DNA of 64,000 nucleotides, taken from JAUUZQ01 sp964538375 (lineage in GTDB: Bacteria > Bacteroidota > Bacteroidia > Bacteroidales > GCA-2748055). Shown in pieces: positions 62,172 through 64,000 of this stretch. A model generated the notes under the pieces. It ran no database searches. It was not told where the DNA came from and saw nothing but the letters and a program-made list of their open reading frames with translations. The translations under genes were made by a program, and so were the position numbers. Every line of letters starts with the position of its first letter. Position 1 is the first letter of the stretch. The DNA lies in assembly GCA_964538375.1 (NCBI GenBank), contig CAZIFQ010000014.1, positions 16,466 to 80,465 on the forward strand, given 5' to 3'.

Positions 62172-62219
62172 GAAAGATTCTACCATTCTGTATTGATGGC
62201 CCGGATGGTAAAATCTTTC
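62172..62219 (-). ncRNA. structured leader module 3: long hairpin
   Basis: The arms 62172-62186 and 62205-62219 pair over 15 bp with an 18-base loop. On the plus strand one position is a C-A mismatch; in minus-strand RNA it becomes a G-U pair, so the stem is complete only in the direction of the surrounding genes. It starts 26 bp after the stop of the 83-aa gene. Confidence 0.6.
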
Positions 62220-62245
62220 CCAACAAATGAAGAGAGATATGAAAC

Positions 62246-62497
62246 TTAATTTTTCTGCCACCACTTCCTATGGACTTCAGGGAGGGATGCCTCTATTTTA
62301 TCCACTTGCACTAATTCCTTTTTTGTCTCCTGTGCCTTGGAGTTTGATATCATTAGTAGTTCGTTCTGCACTTCCAACTTCTCATTAATCTCTTGCAACA
62401 TTAAGAATGTAGCGTCCACGCTAGTTAGCTGACTCATTTTCTTTGCGTGGATTTTGTCCTTGAGCATTGTTATGCCGTTTTCAAATCTTACTTCCAT
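62246..62497 (-). CDS. 83-aa helical element protein
   Basis: 83 aa, not recognised. It is helical with coiled-coil-like spacing (MLQEINEKLEVQNELLMIS). Its start overlaps the stop of the 243-aa gene by 1 bp, so the two are likely coupled. It is the last gene before the structured leader. Confidence 0.55.
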   Translation of the reverse strand: MEVRFENGITMLKDKIHAKKMSQLTSVDATFLMLQEINEKLEVQNELLMISNSKAQETKKELVQVDKIEASLPEVHRKWWQKN

Positions 62498-63228
62498 TAT
62501 TTCTGTAATTTTTGTTTTTGTAATTCCACCCAGTCCTTAGTATAATCTGGATATTCAATAACTCCCGTTTCCTTAATGAATTTAGGAGTTTTAACTTTCT
62601 GAATTGGCTCTTTCGGTTCACCTGTTTTCTTGGCTTTTTTATCAGCTTGTCGTTGACGGAAAGATGTCTCTTTTGCCAGAGGTAGTAATATTTCCCGCTT
62701 AAATCTGGGTAGGGTCATTTGATCGAATGGGCTTCTTTTGTCTGCGATGGAAAGTATTCCTATTCTGTTCGGTTTAACTTTCCAACCAGCTTGCCGATAT
62801 ACAATACCTCCTCTCAGCCGGCTGGTACCCCAATTCCTTCTTGGCAAAACTCTAGTATCTTGTTCCTCCTGCACTTTTTCAACTTTAATTATTTGTGCTT
62901 CAATTTCCTTAAGCTCTATTTCAAAGACTTTAATCTTTGCCGTCCACAAATTTTTCTCCTCCTGCAAAAACGTAGGATATTCTTGCGGTTTATCGAAACC
63001 ACTATTTATGGCTGTCTGACAGTGGATCAAAAATTTCTGTGCAATTTTTTCAAGTTGCTCCTTTGCGGTATCGCGATAACCATATTTACTTGTGATCAGG
63101 TCGTGGTGAGTTTGAAGATTCTGTCTGTCTTCATTGAGATAAACGCCATTATAAATATCTCCCTTTTCTGGATTCAAAATGATTGACGTACTCTTGAATT
63201 GAGCTACATATTGTTCTAAAGTTTTCAT
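62497..63228 (-). CDS. 243-aa hypothetical element protein
   Basis: 243 aa, not recognised. The middle holds a charged coiled-coil (KVFEIELKEIEAQIIKVEKV). A basic C-terminal half contains WGTSRLRGGIVYRQAGW and later a KKAKKTGEPKEPIQKVKTPK stretch. It could bind nucleic acid. It overlaps the 66-aa gene by 4 bp and the 83-aa gene by 1 bp, so all three form one unit. Confidence 0.55.
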   Translation of the reverse strand: MKTLEQYVAQFKSTSIILNPEKGDIYNGVYLNEDRQNLQTHHDLITSKYGYRDTAKEQLEKIAQKFLIHCQTAINSGFDKPQEYPTFLQEEKNLWTAKIKVFEIELKEIEAQIIKVEKVQEEQDTRVLPRRNWGTSRLRGGIVYRQAGWKVKPNRIGILSIADKRSPFDQMTLPRFKREILLPLAKETSFRQRQADKKAKKTGEPKEPIQKVKTPKFIKETGVIEYPDYTKDWVELQKQKLQK

Positions 63229-63425
63229 TTCTTTTCCTCCTTTTCTTTACCCACTCCTGGAGGATACAAAATGTTAGGATTCGAAGTTTTTTTGCTTGAC
63301 TTTTCAATTTCAACGCCAGGTGGATACAAAGGTACCACCGTTTTATTTGTTGCTGGCTGATCCACATGTCCCAATCGGTAACGTGGTCCCATAATTAAAA
63401 TTTGTTCTTTCTTCTTTGCTGACAT
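63225..63425 (-). CDS. 66-aa protein with two LYPPGV motifs
   Basis: 66 aa, not recognised. LYPPGV occurs twice (in VVPLYPPGVEIEK and NILYPPGVGKEKEE), each followed by acidic and Lys residues. The N-terminus MSAKKKEQILIMGPRY is basic. Codons differ between the two copies (CCACCTGGC and CCTCCAGGA on the minus strand), so this is not a recent DNA duplication. Overlaps the next gene by 4 bp. Confidence 0.55.
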   Translation of the reverse strand: MSAKKKEQILIMGPRYRLGHVDQPATNKTVVPLYPPGVEIEKSSKKTSNPNILYPPGVGKEKEEKK

Positions 63426-63437
63426 GATTATTTGTAT

Positions 63438-63656
63438 TTAAGTTATTGATTCCAATTCCTTTTCTAAATATGATTTTCGCATAGCTTGCCAATCTACTGG
63501 CCCCAAAATAGAGTCCAATTTTGCTCTCATGAATGGCCTGGGAAACATATATCCACTTTCAAGATTGGATATGGTGCATTGGGTGACTGAGGCAATTTCA
63601 GATAATTGCACCTGAGTTAATCCGTTTGATAGCCTCGCTTTCTTTAGTGAATTCAT
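63438..63656 (-). CDS. XRE-family transcription regulator
   Basis: 72 aa, one HTH domain: LKKARLSNGLTQVQLSEIAS and TQCTISNLESGYMFP. It is probably the element's repressor or copy-control regulator. Start ATG at 63656. It leads the minus-strand operon of the element. Confidence 0.85.
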   Translation of the reverse strand: MNSLKKARLSNGLTQVQLSEIASVTQCTISNLESGYMFPRPFMRAKLDSILGPVDWQAMRKSYLEKELESIT

Positions 63657-64000
63657 AATTTTTGATTGACCGTTTGTTCAATTATTCCATAAATATATAT
63701 TATTTAATATATACAAACCTAATCATGTAACTGTATATCAGTCATTTAAAATGTTATCCCTGTCATTGATAATAGGTTAACATTTCAAAATAAATTAATT
63801 ATTTTTTCATTTTTATAAACACTTGATTAACAGATATTTATAAATAGCTAAATTGATGAAATGCTTTGTATGCCTTATCAATCAAGGGATTTTCAATTTG
63901 AAAACTTTGGATAATATACTTATTAGCCAAATATCTGACAGATAGCTATATGAGATAGATAGGAATAATAAGATGTAAGACGGTTTTAAGAGCGAATACG
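63657..64000. other. AT-rich gap at the window edge with an inverted repeat
   Basis: 344 bp with no supported gene. The arms 63745-63759 and 63775-63789 pair at 13 of 15 positions (core ATGTTATCC against GGTTAACAT) around a 15-base loop, which fits an operator for the XRE protein or a replication site. A 29-aa reading from 63856 is too weak to call. Confidence 0.45.
63688..63717 (-). promoter_or_regulatory. candidate promoter of the XRE operon
   Basis: On the minus strand TTTG (63714-63717) and TATTTATG (63688-63695) are 18 bp apart, close to the Bacteroidota pattern, with one mismatch in the -7 box and a spacer 1 bp short. Confidence 0.4.

Larger units (their letters stand above)
56850..64000. 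mobile_element. integrated element in comM, right end outside the window
   Basis: From about 56,850 to the window edge, all genes lie on the minus strand and include a large serine recombinase at the border, a tyrosine recombinase, HTH regulators and hypothetical genes. The DNA is more AT-rich than the host part. No comM 5' sequence appears by 64,000, so the element exceeds 7.1 kb. It lacks visible capsid, terminase, relaxase or type IV secretion genes in this portion, so it could be a satellite, a plasmid-like element or the end of a prophage. Confidence 0.85.

Noticed and set aside
62011..62219. CRISPR array or integron attC sites
   Set aside because: The modules do not share a repeat sequence, only an 11-bp spacer and a fold; the attC core GTTRRRY and RYYYAAC are missing.
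63856..63945. 29-aa reading near the right edge
   Set aside because: Too short, no ribosome binding site, no recognised pattern.

Overview
The window looks like a chromosomal segment of a member of the Bacteroidota. Signs are a PorQ-type (type IX secretion) fragment at the left edge, a near-perfect Bacteroidota promoter (TTTG, 20 bp, TATCTTTG) before the L21/L27 genes, few Shine-Dalgarno sites, DUF5916, BFN/DUF151 and tricorn-type S41 proteins, a glycogen synthase fused to a glucan phosphorylase, and a membrane pyrophosphatase. The exact order or family cannot be fixed from this sequence. Positions 1 to about 56,850 read as ordinary host chromosome; from about 56,850 to the right edge the DNA is an AT-rich integrated element.

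Layout: 1-2975 holds porQ (partial), a GT-B-like glycosyltransferase, a YkgJ-type cysteine cluster protein and an EamA exporter. 2985-8202 is the protein quality control and envelope block clpX-clpP-tig, tRNA-Leu(UAG), lptB and tatC, all on the minus strand. 8469-12547 (plus) holds recQ and an ABC-2 exporter pair. 12599-17480 (minus) holds an OppC-like permease, a GT2 glycosyltransferase, a response regulator, a NupC-like nucleoside transporter and a bifunctional nuclease. 17734-21397 (plus) is rplU-rpmA-serS-eamA-ruvC. 21434-26123 contains a HIT protein, greA, ahcY, ribF and small proteins. 26236-37358 is a glycogen island: a plus-strand branching enzyme converges on a minus-strand run of four genes (GT3-GT35 fusion, GH57 amylase, GT4 transferase, debranching enzyme), which together could build, branch, trim and phosphorolyse storage glucan. 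37606-55939 carries two thioredoxin-fold lipoproteins that lack the CxxC, an LpxH-like phosphoesterase, hppA, a sulfotransferase, DUF5916, a CrtI-like oxidoreductase, GtrA plus a GT39-like transferase, a broken MotA/TolQ/ExbB gene, a tricorn-like protease, an outer membrane protein and menaquinone methyltransferase.

At about 56,850 the comM (YifB, Mg-chelatase-like ATPase) gene is cut by an integrated element whose outermost gene is a large serine recombinase. The last codons of the recombinase are read from comM DNA. The missing 5' part of comM is not in the window, so the element is more than 7 kb long and its other end lies beyond 64,000. All element genes lie on the minus strand: an XRE repressor-like gene, a 66-aa protein with two LYPPGV motifs, two unknown genes, a 417-aa protein with DNA-polymerase-A-like palm motifs, a coiled-coil peptide, a zinc/HTH protein, a tyrosine recombinase and the serine recombinase.

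The most unusual signal is at 61,993-62,219, in the leader of the palm-motif gene. Three different stem-loop modules follow one another at an 80-81 bp period, separated by a nearly identical AT spacer. Two of them fold as three-way junctions with the same layout but unrelated sequence. One module's loop is perfectly complementary over 9 nt to a stretch just before the gene's start codon. This points to a structured, probably functional RNA (or folded single-stranded DNA) tied to a little-studied polymerase-like protein.
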